61,380 bases of DNA from Deltaproteobacteria bacterium HGW-Deltaproteobacteria-14. Lineage in GTDB: Bacteria; Myxococcota_A; UBA9042; PHBI01. The first letter of the stretch is position 1, and each line of letters opens with the position of its first letter. Made by a program: the position numbers and the translations under genes. Under the pieces are notes generated by a model, which saw nothing but the letters and a program-made list of their open reading frames with translations, searched no databases and was not told the origin of the DNA. Below are positions 45,295 through 53,398 of this stretch, in pieces. The stretch is from assembly GCA_002841945.1 (NCBI GenBank), contig PHBI01000043.1, forward strand, positions 1 through 61,380, read 5' to 3'.

Positions 45295-45987
45295 ATGACG
45301 CCGAGCCCCGCCGGGACCGACGCCGAGCCAGCGCCGACCCGACCGGACGACGCCCCCGCGGTCACCGACGGCCGCGTGCTGCGCGCCCGGGCGCTGCGCG
45401 AGCGCCGGCGAATCCAGCTCCTCGCGGCCGCGCGCAGCGTGTTCGCCGAGCGCGGCTACCACGGGACCTCGCTGCAGGACCTCTTGACCGAGGCCCGCGT
45501 CGCGCGCGGCACCTTCTATCAATACTTCGACTCCCGGCGCGCGTGCTTCGGCGCGGTCCTCGCCGGCTTCGTCGACACCCTGCGGGCCGCCATCGCGCCG
45601 GTCGACGTGGGCGCCGCGACCCCGCCGCGCGATCAGCTCATCGCGAACCTCGAGCGCGTCCTCGCCGTGCTCGAGGCCGACGCCGGGCTCGCCCGCCTGC
45701 TGCTGCACGAGGCCCGCGGCAGCGACCCGGAGTTCGACGAGCTCCTCGAGGACTTCGATGCCCGGGTGCTCGGCTTCATCAAGGGGTCGCTCACGACCGG
45801 CACCCGCCTCGGGCTCGTCCGCCCGTGCGACCTCGAGCTGCGCGCGACCTTCGTCCTCGGCGCCCTCAAGGAGGCCGTCTCGCAGACGCTGCTCGGCCGC
45901 GCCGCCCTGCGTCCGCGCGCCGCGGTCGCCCGCGAGCTCCTCGACTTCACCCTGCGCGGGGTCCTGACCGACGCCGTCGTGCTCTGA
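45295..45987 (+). CDS. TetR/AcrR-family transcriptional regulator
   Basis: A 230-residue regulator; its ATG is one base after the TerB-like stop. A polar N-terminal extension of about 30 residues precedes the helix-turn-helix (RRIQLLAAARSVFAERGYHG, then VARGTFYQYFDSRRACFGAV). The C-terminal domain is a generic ligand-binding helical bundle with a dimerisation-like end (VARELLDFTLRGVLTDAV). The YQYF recognition helix and following segment resemble fatty-acid or efflux regulators. The target is not evident; the nearest downstream gene is an acylase-family lipoprotein with its own upstream region. Confidence 0.88.
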   Translation: MTPSPAGTDAEPAPTRPDDAPAVTDGRVLRARALRERRRIQLLAAARSVFAERGYHGTSLQDLLTEARVARGTFYQYFDSRRACFGAVLAGFVDTLRAAIAPVDVGAATPPRDQLIANLERVLAVLEADAGLARLLLHEARGSDPEFDELLEDFDARVLGFIKGSLTTGTRLGLVRPCDLELRATFVLGALKEAVSQTLLGRAALRPRAAVARELLDFTLRGVLTDAVVL

Positions 45988-46144
45988 GGGGCGCCCAGGG
46001 TGGTCTCGCCGCCCGCCGTTCCAGGCCCCCGTCGCGCGGTGCGGGGCGCCGCGCCCGGGTATCGCGCGCGGCCCGCCGGAGGGTGTCGAGTCGAGGCGCG
46101 CGGCGTGATACGGTGCGCGCCACCTGCGACGTGACGAGGTGGAG

Positions 46145-49100
46145 ATGACGGCCAAGCGTACGATGTTCGGGCTCCTGGCGGCCCTGGCGATGAGCGGCGG
46201 GTGCGGCGACGACGCGAAGCCGACCGACACGACCGAGGCGGACACCGCCTCCGACGTGGCGCCGGACGCCGAGGACGTCGCGGCGGACACGACGACCGGG
46301 CCGACGGCCGAGCAGCAGGCGATCCTCGGGGTCCCCGAGGCCGCGCGCTTCACCCTCACCGGGCTCACGGCGCCGGTGCACGTCGTGCGGACCGAGGCGG
46401 CCATCCCGCACATCTACGGCGCGAACGCCGTCGACGTGGCCCGGGTCGTCGGCTTCGTGCAGGCGCGCGACCGCTTCTTCTTCATGGACCTGCAGCGCCG
46501 GCTCGGCCTCGGCACCATCTCCGAGCTGCTCGGCAGCGCCGGGCTCGGCTCGGACATCGAGAGCCGCGGCACCGGCATGGCCTACGTGACCGACCGCGTG
46601 GTCGAGCACCTGTCGCCGGACTTCCGGGCCTACCTCACGGCCTTCGCGGACGGCGTCAACCAGTACATCGAGGCGGTGCGCCGCGACGAGCTCCCCGGCC
46701 CGACCGAGACCCAGTTCGCGGCGCTGCTCGGCTACGACTCGGCGGCGGACATGATGAAGCCCTTCGCCCTGCGCGACGTGGTCGCCCTCGCCACCGTCTT
46801 CATGTACAGCACCAACTTCGAGACCGGCGACGTCGGCGCCACCGCCGCCGCGCAGCGGGTCGACGGGCTCTTCGCCGGCGCGACGAACGAGGCGCTGCGC
46901 AAGACCGGGTACCTCGCGGACATCTGGAACGACGTGCGCCCCATCTTCCCGGGGACGAACACGACCGGCGGCTTCGGGCTGACCGGCGCAGGCGCGAGCA
47001 CCGCGAGCGGCGCGGGTGCCGGAGCCGGCGACGCGGCGTCGACCCCCGCGGACGAGGCCGGTCGCGGGTCGCGGCGCCTCCCGGCGGGGATGGCCCAGCG
47101 CCTCCACGACAAGCTCCAGGCGCGCTTTCGGCGCCTCGGCAAGGACCGCGACGCGGGCTTCGGCTCGAACATCTGGGCGGTCCAGGGCACCAAGACCAAG
47201 GACGGCGCGTCGCTGCTGGCCAACGACGGCCACCTCGAGCTGTCGGTCCCCCCGCTCGCCTGGGGCACCGGGCTCGACACCCGGGTCTTCGGCGGCGGTG
47301 ACCTCCATCAGCTCGGCGGCTGGCTCGGGACCTTCCCGGTCATCGTCGGCGGGACCAACGGGGACGTCGCCTGGGGCGGCGTGAACCCGGTGGTCGACAT
47401 CACCGACTGGTACCGCGAGGAGCTGCAGCTCGACGCGAACGGGGCCCCGGCGGCGAGCCGGTTCGGCACCGCCTGGAAGCCCCTCGCCGCGCTCGACGAG
47501 TCCTACGAGGTCGCCGCGGTCGCGGCCCTCGGGAGCGTCGGCCGCACCGAGACGTGGACGCGCTGGGCGACCTTCGACGGGCGCTGGATCACCGCCATCG
47601 AGGGGCGGCCAGCCAGCGGCCCGGACGACGCGGGCGCCGGCGAGACGGTGGTCAACGTGCTCGGGGACCTCGTGGTGCCGCAGGACATGGACGACGACGG
47701 CGTCATCGAGGCGCTGAGCTTCGATCACACCGCGCTCGACGCCACCCGCTGGCCCGAGGCGCTCTTTCAGGTCGGGCTCGCCAAGGACGTCAGCGAGGTG
47801 CGCGAGGCGACCCGCGGCTACGTGGGCGCGGCGCTCTTCACCCAGGCCTCCGACCGTCACGGCGACATCTTCTACACGAGCTACCAGGCCGTCCCGTGCC
47901 GCGGCTACCTCGGGCGGACCGACGGCGTGTTCGCTCCCGGGGCGGACCCGACGCGCGTCATCGACGGCACGCGCTTTGGGGGCTTCGAGATCCCGACCGA
48001 CGCCGACGGCAAGAGCGACGAGGGCCCGGGGCAGACCGACCCCCAGAAGTGCGTCATCCCGTTCGACGAGATGCCCTACGCCATCAACCCGACGACCGGC
48101 TTTCTGTTCAGCGCCAACAACGACCCGGCGGGGCTGACCGACGACGGCGACGAGAAGAACGACGCGTGGTACCTCGGCGGGCCGTGGAGCTCGGTGCGCG
48201 CCAACACCATCCGCAAGGACCTCGTGGCGGCCACGGCGGACGCCCAGGCCGACGTCGGCGCGATGGAGACCATCCAGGCGAGCAAGGAGTCGCGCCTCGG
48301 GCGCGAGCTGGTCCCGCACCTGCTGGCCGCGATCCAGCGCGGCAAGGACCTGGCCTCCATCGGGGGGACCCCAGCGGACTGGGAGATCCGGCTCGAGCAG
48401 CGCTACAGCGGTCGCTCGGCGGAGATGGACGAGGTGGCGGCGCGGCTCGACGGCTGGGGGGCGCGCGGCTTCGTGGCGTCGTCCGGGGTCGCGACCTTCT
48501 ACGACGCGCCGGACGCGGACGCCAAGGCGAACGCCGTGGCGGCGATGGTCTTCAACGCCTGGGTGCGGCGCTTCCTGTCGCTGGTGTGGGACGACGAGGG
48601 CATCAGCGCCTGGCGCTGGAGCGGCTCGCGCGAGCAGGTCGCGGCGGTCTTCAGGTTCCTCGCCGGGCGCGGCCCGAACAACCCCGGCGCGCTGGCGTCG
48701 TGGGACGCCGAGACCGAGGAGGCGGTGTTCTTCGATCGCCTCGGGACGGCGGCGGTCGAGCGCTCGGACGAGCTGATGCTGCAGGCTCTCGAGGAGGCCC
48801 TGGACTGGCTCGAGAGCGACACGACCGCGCCCGGCGCCGGCGGCTTCGGGACGACCGACATGGACCAGTGGCTGTGGGGGCTGCGCCACCAGGTGAAGTT
48901 CCGGTCGATCCTGGCGGGCTACATCGGTAACGACCCGACGCTGTCGCTCATCACCGATCTGTTCGAGATCACGACCGACCGGCTGCCGCTGGCGGACTCT
49001 TACGCGGCGGGCGACCCGCGCGCCGGGCTGAAGTGGTTTCCCCGGGGCGGCGACCAGTGGGGCGTCGACGCCGCCAACCCGGGGCTCGGCGGCACCGACT

Positions 49101-49330
49101 ACACCTACGGCTCGGGGCCGGCGATGCGCATCGTGGTCGCGCTCAAGGACGGCGCGGTCGAGGGGAGCCTGATCCTGCCGGGCGGCGAGTCGGCCCTGAC
49201 CGACAGCCCGCACTTCGACGACCAGGCGCGGCTGTGGCTCGCCAACGCCTACCTCCCGCTGCGCTTCGCCCCCGCCGACGTCGCCGCCGGCGCCACCGGC
49301 CGCGAGGTGTACGCCCCACCGGCGCAGTGA
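46145..49330 (+). CDS. Penicillin acylase-family Ntn hydrolase lipoprotein
   Basis: A 1061-residue exported protein from the ATG at 46145, with GAGG about 6 bases upstream; a GTG at 46139 is possible. The signal ends in a lipobox (ALAMSGGC, C20) and an Asp/Thr-rich stalk. The alpha part begins near APVHVVRTEAAIPHIYG. Autocleavage would occur before the nucleophile S341 (DAGFG then SNIWAVQGTKTKDGASLLAN). VIVGGTNGDVAWGGVNPVVD carries the usual Asn/oxyanion region. A Gly/Ala-rich spacer (about 275-310) precedes the nucleophile. The family includes penicillin acylases and acyl-homoserine-lactone acylases. The substrate here is unknown. It is periplasmic or surface-anchored. Confidence 0.85.
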   Translation: MTAKRTMFGLLAALAMSGGCGDDAKPTDTTEADTASDVAPDAEDVAADTTTGPTAEQQAILGVPEAARFTLTGLTAPVHVVRTEAAIPHIYGANAVDVARVVGFVQARDRFFFMDLQRRLGLGTISELLGSAGLGSDIESRGTGMAYVTDRVVEHLSPDFRAYLTAFADGVNQYIEAVRRDELPGPTETQFAALLGYDSAADMMKPFALRDVVALATVFMYSTNFETGDVGATAAAQRVDGLFAGATNEALRKTGYLADIWNDVRPIFPGTNTTGGFGLTGAGASTASGAGAGAGDAASTPADEAGRGSRRLPAGMAQRLHDKLQARFRRLGKDRDAGFGSNIWAVQGTKTKDGASLLANDGHLELSVPPLAWGTGLDTRVFGGGDLHQLGGWLGTFPVIVGGTNGDVAWGGVNPVVDITDWYREELQLDANGAPAASRFGTAWKPLAALDESYEVAAVAALGSVGRTETWTRWATFDGRWITAIEGRPASGPDDAGAGETVVNVLGDLVVPQDMDDDGVIEALSFDHTALDATRWPEALFQVGLAKDVSEVREATRGYVGAALFTQASDRHGDIFYTSYQAVPCRGYLGRTDGVFAPGADPTRVIDGTRFGGFEIPTDADGKSDEGPGQTDPQKCVIPFDEMPYAINPTTGFLFSANNDPAGLTDDGDEKNDAWYLGGPWSSVRANTIRKDLVAATADAQADVGAMETIQASKESRLGRELVPHLLAAIQRGKDLASIGGTPADWEIRLEQRYSGRSAEMDEVAARLDGWGARGFVASSGVATFYDAPDADAKANAVAAMVFNAWVRRFLSLVWDDEGISAWRWSGSREQVAAVFRFLAGRGPNNPGALASWDAETEEAVFFDRLGTAAVERSDELMLQALEEALDWLESDTTAPGAGGFGTTDMDQWLWGLRHQVKFRSILAGYIGNDPTLSLITDLFEITTDRLPLADSYAAGDPRAGLKWFPRGGDQWGVDAANPGLGGTDYTYGSGPAMRIVVALKDGAVEGSLILPGGESALTDSPHFDDQARLWLANAYLPLRFAPADVAAGATGREVYAPPAQ

Positions 49331-49360
49331 GCCGGGGGGCCGCCCGCGGTCGGACGGGGA

Positions 49361-49395
49361 GCGGTGCGGCGCCTGCGAGCGCGGCGCCGCTCCGC
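49361..49395 (+). terminator. GC-rich hairpin after the acylase gene
   Basis: GCGG-T-GCGGCGCC (49361-49373) pairs with GGCGCCGC-T-CCGC (49383-49395) with one T-T mismatch, starting 30 bases after the stop. There is no T-run, but the stem is strong. Confidence 0.45.
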
Positions 49396-49487
49396 CGTCG
49401 GTGAGCCGCGTTTGAGCTTCAGCCGATGATCAGGCCGGCCGATGGGACCAACCCATGGGGGTCAGTCCAGACCCCAGCGGAGGCTTC

Positions 49488-50093
49488 ATGCGCGCGCTCG
49501 CTACCCTGAACGGCCGGTTGGTCGCTACGCTCCTCATCTTCGCGACCACGGCCCTCGGCGGCTGCGACCTCGAGATCCCGATCGGCTTCAACCACGCCTT
49601 CGACGTGCCGATCGCCCTCGGCGACGCCACCGGCGCCGCCGCCGGCCAGACCGCGCCCGCGGACGTCAGCTACCCGGTCGCCATGAACGCCGTCACGGTC
49701 GACCTCGTGTCCTCGAGCACGCAGCTCGCCAGCAACCGCGACAAGGTCCAGTCCATCTCGCTCACCGGGGTCACGGTCACCCCGCGGGCGAACACCCTGA
49801 CCGGCGCGACCCCGCCGATCGACCTCTACATCGGCCCCGCCGGCGCGACGTCGCCCACCCAGGCGGTGAAGATCGCGACGCTGCCCGCCATCCCGGCCGG
49901 CTCGACCGCCGTGGTCACGGCGTCCATCGACGCCACCGGCCAACAGAACGCCCAGCCGTGGCTGACGTCGCTCGACTTCACCGTCATCCCGGTCGCCACC
50001 CTCACGGTGAAGGCGGGCCAGACCGTCCCCGGCGGCGCCGCGGACCTCCACATCGTCCTCGGGGTCGAGGCGACGGTCGACGCCCTGAAGTAA
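49488..50093 (+). CDS. Small beta-rich lipoprotein, hypothetical
   Basis: A 201-residue protein from the ATG at 49488 with GGAGG at 49479-49483; a longer frame to 49455 has no ribosome site. The lipoprotein signal is LVATLLIFATTALGGC (C26). The mature part is rich in Thr, Val and Ala with alternating hydrophobic strands (KVQSISLTGVTVTPRANT; VIPVATLTVKAGQTVPGG), as in all-beta domains. There is no enzyme motif. It is of a type common in myxobacterial genomes as hypothetical lipoproteins. Outer-membrane or periplasmic location is inferred. It stands alone, about 200 bases before the diguanylate cyclase. Confidence 0.7.
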   Translation: MRALATLNGRLVATLLIFATTALGGCDLEIPIGFNHAFDVPIALGDATGAAAGQTAPADVSYPVAMNAVTVDLVSSSTQLASNRDKVQSISLTGVTVTPRANTLTGATPPIDLYIGPAGATSPTQAVKIATLPAIPAGSTAVVTASIDATGQQNAQPWLTSLDFTVIPVATLTVKAGQTVPGGAADLHIVLGVEATVDALK

Positions 50094-50289
50094 CCGGGCC
50101 GCGCCCGCGATCAGCGAGGGGGAATCGGCCTCATCGGGTGACAAGCCGCGCGCCTCACGCCTCCCCACGGCAGTTTTGGCGGTCCGGACGACCCGCGCCC
50201 ATGGTAGCTTCGATCGCGTAGTGAACATCGCTTGCCTCGGTCGCCACGACCTCCGAGGCCTGCAACGAGTCGCAACAAGGGGCCGGACC

Positions 50290-51399
50290 ATGGGCTCATT
50301 CGTCTGGAGCCAGCAGTTCGTGACCGGGATTCAGGCGGTGGACGACCAGCACCGCCACCTGGTGGAGCTCATCAACCGCTACGGGGAGCTCGTGACCGAG
50401 AACCGGCTGGCGCCGGCGGACCAGCAGCAGGCGCTGTCGGCGCTGGCGGCCTACGCCGACTATCATTTCCGGGAAGAGGACGCCCTGATGGCCGAGTGGG
50501 GGCTCGACCCGCGGCACCTCGTCTCCCACCGGCGCGAGCACGGCGCCTTCCTGCGCGACGTCGCGCTCATCGCGGGGCGGACGCTCGCCGAGGACGGCAC
50601 GGCGGCGGCCGATCTCCTCGACTTCCTCGTCCACTGGCTCGCCTACCACATGCTCGTCCAGGACCAGAACATGGCGCGCCAGGGTCGCGCCATCGCCGCC
50701 GGCGCGACCCCGGCCGAGGCCTACGAGGCGCAGCAGCGCGAGGCGCACGACGCGACCGAGCCCCTCATCATCGCGCTCACGGGGCTCCTCCGCCGGGTCT
50801 CGGCCCAGAACCGGTCGCTGCAGGAGCTCAACCTGACCCTCGAGGCCCGGGTCGAGGAGCGCACGCGCGCCCTGCGGGAGGCCAACCGACAGCTCGAGGT
50901 CAGCGCGATGACCGACGTGCTGACCAACCTCCCGAACCGGCGCCACGGCCTGATGCGGCTGCGCCAGCTCTGGGAGGAGGCGTCGCGGACAGGCCGGCCC
51001 CTGTCCTGCCTGATGGTCGACGCCGACGGGTTCAAGGAGACCAACGACGCCTTCGGCCACGACGCCGGGGACGCGGTGCTGTGCGCCCTCGCCGGCGAGC
51101 TGAGCCACACCACGCGGACCGACGACGTCGTGTGCCGGCTGGGAGGCGACGAGTTCCTGATCGTCTGCCCGGACACCGACGCCGCCGGCGCGCTCCAGGT
51201 GGGCGAGCAGGTCAGGCGCGCTGCGGCGGCCATGCGGGTCAAGGCCGGCGGAGGCACCTGGCGAGGCAGCGTCAGCGTCGGGGCCGCCTCCCGGGACGCG
51301 TCGACGGCGAGCCCCGAGGCGCTCGTGAAGGCCGCCGACCGGGCCGTCTACACCGCCAAGCGCGACGGCCGAGACTGCGTGCGCGCCGACGAGCCCTGA
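50290..51399 (+). CDS. Hemerythrin-sensor diguanylate cyclase (GGDEF)
   Basis: A 369-residue cytosolic protein from the ATG at 50290; upstream frame residues lack family similarity. Residues ~5-135 are a bacteriohemerythrin domain with a complete di-iron ligand set: H21, H59, E63, H80, H84, H120 and D125. A coiled coil follows (~180-210, LTLEARVEERTRALREANR). The GGDEF domain ends the protein, with active-site LGGDEFLIVCPD. An allosteric I-site RTDD lies five residues before GGDEF, so product inhibition is expected. The reaction is two GTP to c-di-GMP, probably tuned by oxygen or the redox state of the di-iron site. A -10-like TAGCTT at 50205-50210 may be its promoter. Confidence 0.92.
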   Translation: MGSFVWSQQFVTGIQAVDDQHRHLVELINRYGELVTENRLAPADQQQALSALAAYADYHFREEDALMAEWGLDPRHLVSHRREHGAFLRDVALIAGRTLAEDGTAAADLLDFLVHWLAYHMLVQDQNMARQGRAIAAGATPAEAYEAQQREAHDATEPLIIALTGLLRRVSAQNRSLQELNLTLEARVEERTRALREANRQLEVSAMTDVLTNLPNRRHGLMRLRQLWEEASRTGRPLSCLMVDADGFKETNDAFGHDAGDAVLCALAGELSHTTRTDDVVCRLGGDEFLIVCPDTDAAGALQVGEQVRRAAAAMRVKAGGGTWRGSVSVGAASRDASTASPEALVKAADRAVYTAKRDGRDCVRADEP

Positions 51400-51485
51400 G
51401 GCGTCGCGGTTCGGGGCACGAAACCAACGGGACGCGGCGGTCGTAGCAGGCCCCGTAGGACTGACGAGGTCGGCCGGAGGGAGCC

Positions 51486-51591
51486 GCGGAGACCGCAGGG
51501 GCCCGACCGATACGCGGGCGCTGCCCCCCGCACCCCGCGATGGAAGCCCGAAAGGCCCGCCTGGCCACACGCCAAGCGGGCCAGGCGGGCC
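51486..51591. terminator. Terminator hairpin within a duplicated intergenic segment (copy 2)
   Basis: GGCCCGCCTGGCC (51554-51566) and GGCCAGGCGGGCC (51579-51591) form a perfect 13-base stem. Read leftward it is followed by TTTCGGGC, so it can end the leftward sulfur operon (last stop at 51638) and also face the GGDEF gene. The block 51486-51514 matches 26 of 29 bases at 10918-10946, next to a near-identical hairpin. Confidence 0.65.
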
Positions 51592-51637
51592 GCGAAGCTG
51601 GCCCGCCCCCCGACCGCCGCTCGAGCTCGGTCCCGAC

Positions 51638-52828
51638 TCAGCCGCAGCCGCCGGACTTCTTGGCCTTGACCACGAGCTTGATCTTCTTCGTGTACTCCCG
51701 CTCGTGGCCCTCGTGGGCGTTGGGGCGGGAGGCCGCCCAGCGCTCGCCGAGCGCCGGACCGTCGCCGGGGCGCATGGGACCGTCGCCGTAGACCGAGAGC
51801 CAGCCGTCCACGCCGCCCTCGAGGAGGTAGACGTTGCGGACCCCCATCGCGGTGAGCAGGGCGAAGGCCTTGGTCGAGCGCTCCTCCTGCTGGTCGACGA
51901 GGACGATGACGGTGTTGGTCGGCAGGTGCAGCAGCCGCTCGCGCGCGCCCTCGAGGCCGCGGAGGTCGGCGCGCTGGGCGTCCTGGATGTGGAAGCGGTT
52001 GTAGGCGGGCTCGGGACGCAGATCGAGGAGCTCGAGCCGCAGCGCGTCGTCGCCCATCGTCGCGAGGAGCTCGGCGGGGTCGATCTGCACCTGCCGCTCG
52101 GTGACCAGCGCGTGCTTGTCGGTCATCTTCTCCCACTTGTCGAGGTAGCCCGGCTCCTTCACGAACAGCAGCGGGATGACCGCGAGGACGAGCCCGGCCG
52201 CCGCCAGGGTCGGGATGGTGAAGCGGCCGACGCGGCGCCCGGGCGCCACCGGCCCGTGGAGCTTCTTCTGGATGAAGTCGGCCCCGACGAAGAACACCAG
52301 CGCGAGCACCGTGACCAGGGCGACGACCACGCCGGGGCTCAGCCCGAGGGCGCTGCCGAGGGTCACGCGACCCATCTCTCCGGAGGAGAAGAAGGGCTCG
52401 AGCAGCTCGACGGACTCACCGAAGACGAAGATGCCGAGCAGCACGCCGACGACGAACATCGCGCCGTCCTTCTTGAGCGTCGCCATGCTGACCAGCGACG
52501 TCCCCGGGCAGTAGCCGCCGACGACGAAGCCCACGCCCATCACGAGGCCGCCCACGATGCCGGGCCAGAGGAAGGTGCTGTTCACCCAGAGGTCGTCGAA
52601 GTTCAGGAGCCCGACGCTCGAGGTCCAGACGATGAGGACCATCGCCACCACGATGCCGGTGAACATGACCTTCAGGACGGCCAGATCGGTGAAGTAGAAC
52701 TGGCCTGCGAGCTTGCGCGAGTCGCCGAAGCCGGACGCCTCGAGGACGTAGCCGAAGAGGATGCCGATCGCGATGAAGAGGGCGGCGCTGCCGCCGGCAC
52801 CGAGACCGCTGAGATCGAATGGAGCCAT
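51638..52828 (-). CDS. YeeE/YedE-type sulfur transporter half fused to a Cys-less rhodanese domain with GGCG tail
   Basis: A 396-residue protein; GGAGG lies 7 bases before the ATG. Residues ~1-225 are a YeeE/YedE membrane domain with FVVGGYCPGTSLV (C107), the Cys motif linked with thiosulfate uptake in this family. Residues ~250-355 are rhodanese-like (ELLDLRPEPAYNRFHIQDA ... VRNVYLLEGGVDGWLS). The catalytic Cys is absent: the loop after VIVLV reads DQQEERS. A basic tail ends KKSGGCG, with a lone C395, like the sulfur-carrying GGCGG end of SoxY. It probably works with the half-transporter at 52874 and the cytochrome. It is last in a leftward operon. Confidence 0.85.
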   Translation of the reverse strand: MAPFDLSGLGAGGSAALFIAIGILFGYVLEASGFGDSRKLAGQFYFTDLAVLKVMFTGIVVAMVLIVWTSSVGLLNFDDLWVNSTFLWPGIVGGLVMGVGFVVGGYCPGTSLVSMATLKKDGAMFVVGVLLGIFVFGESVELLEPFFSSGEMGRVTLGSALGLSPGVVVALVTVLALVFFVGADFIQKKLHGPVAPGRRVGRFTIPTLAAAGLVLAVIPLLFVKEPGYLDKWEKMTDKHALVTERQVQIDPAELLATMGDDALRLELLDLRPEPAYNRFHIQDAQRADLRGLEGARERLLHLPTNTVIVLVDQQEERSTKAFALLTAMGVRNVYLLEGGVDGWLSVYGDGPMRPGDGPALGERWAASRPNAHEGHEREYTKKIKLVVKAKKSGGCG

Positions 52829-52873
52829 GGAGAGTCCTCCTGTGGGGGGGCGTCTGGAGTTGTCCCGGGGGGA

Positions 52874-53398
52874 CTATCTCCAGAGCCTCCGGGCGAAGAT
52901 GGCGACGAAGTAGGCGCTGGCGAACATCGCGAACAGGAACAGCCAGCTCCCGAGCGACATCGTGGAGCCTCCGGAGAGCCCCTGCCCGGACGTGCAGCCG
53001 CGGGCGAGGCGCGCCCCGTAGCCCATGATGGCGCCTCCGGCGAGGGCGAACACGAGCCGCGTCCGCACCGAGATGTGGGGGCCCTTGAACGTCTCGACCT
53101 TCGCCCGCTTGTGGATGAGGCCCGAGGCGAGCCCGCCGAGGATGATCCCGAGGATCTCCCACACCATCCAGTGGTCCAGCGGGTTGCGGTCCGCGCCCCC
53201 CATCTCGGCGAGGTACGGCGTCGTGTCCACGTGGCGCTGCGCGACCACCCCCTCGGTCGCGACGACCACGCGGTTGAGCGCGCCCGAGGCGCCGAGCCCA
53301 TTGCTCGTCACGGCGAAGGAGAGAAACAGCAGCAGGCCGAGCATCGCCCCACCAAAGTAGGGGTTCCAGTAGGGTGCTGGCGTACGCGCGGTGGTCAT
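52874..53398 (-). CDS. YeeE/YedE-family transporter half
   Basis: A 174-residue membrane protein; its ATG overlaps the cytochrome stop (ATGA) and has GGAGG upstream. Three or four helices are visible, with the family motif ARLARGCTSGQGLSGGS (C135). Fused YeeE transporters are two pseudo-symmetric halves, each with one functional Cys; here the halves are separate genes, this one and the 52828 gene. An extracytoplasmic-looking loop lies between helices (VAQRHVDTTPYLAEMGGADR). The predicted role is import of thiosulfate or a related sulfur species into the cytosol. The spacing to the next gene is 45 bases. Confidence 0.85.
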   Translation of the reverse strand: MTTARTPAPYWNPYFGGAMLGLLLFLSFAVTSNGLGASGALNRVVVATEGVVAQRHVDTTPYLAEMGGADRNPLDHWMVWEILGIILGGLASGLIHKRAKVETFKGPHISVRTRLVFALAGGAIMGYGARLARGCTSGQGLSGGSTMSLGSWLFLFAMFASAYFVAIFARRLWR

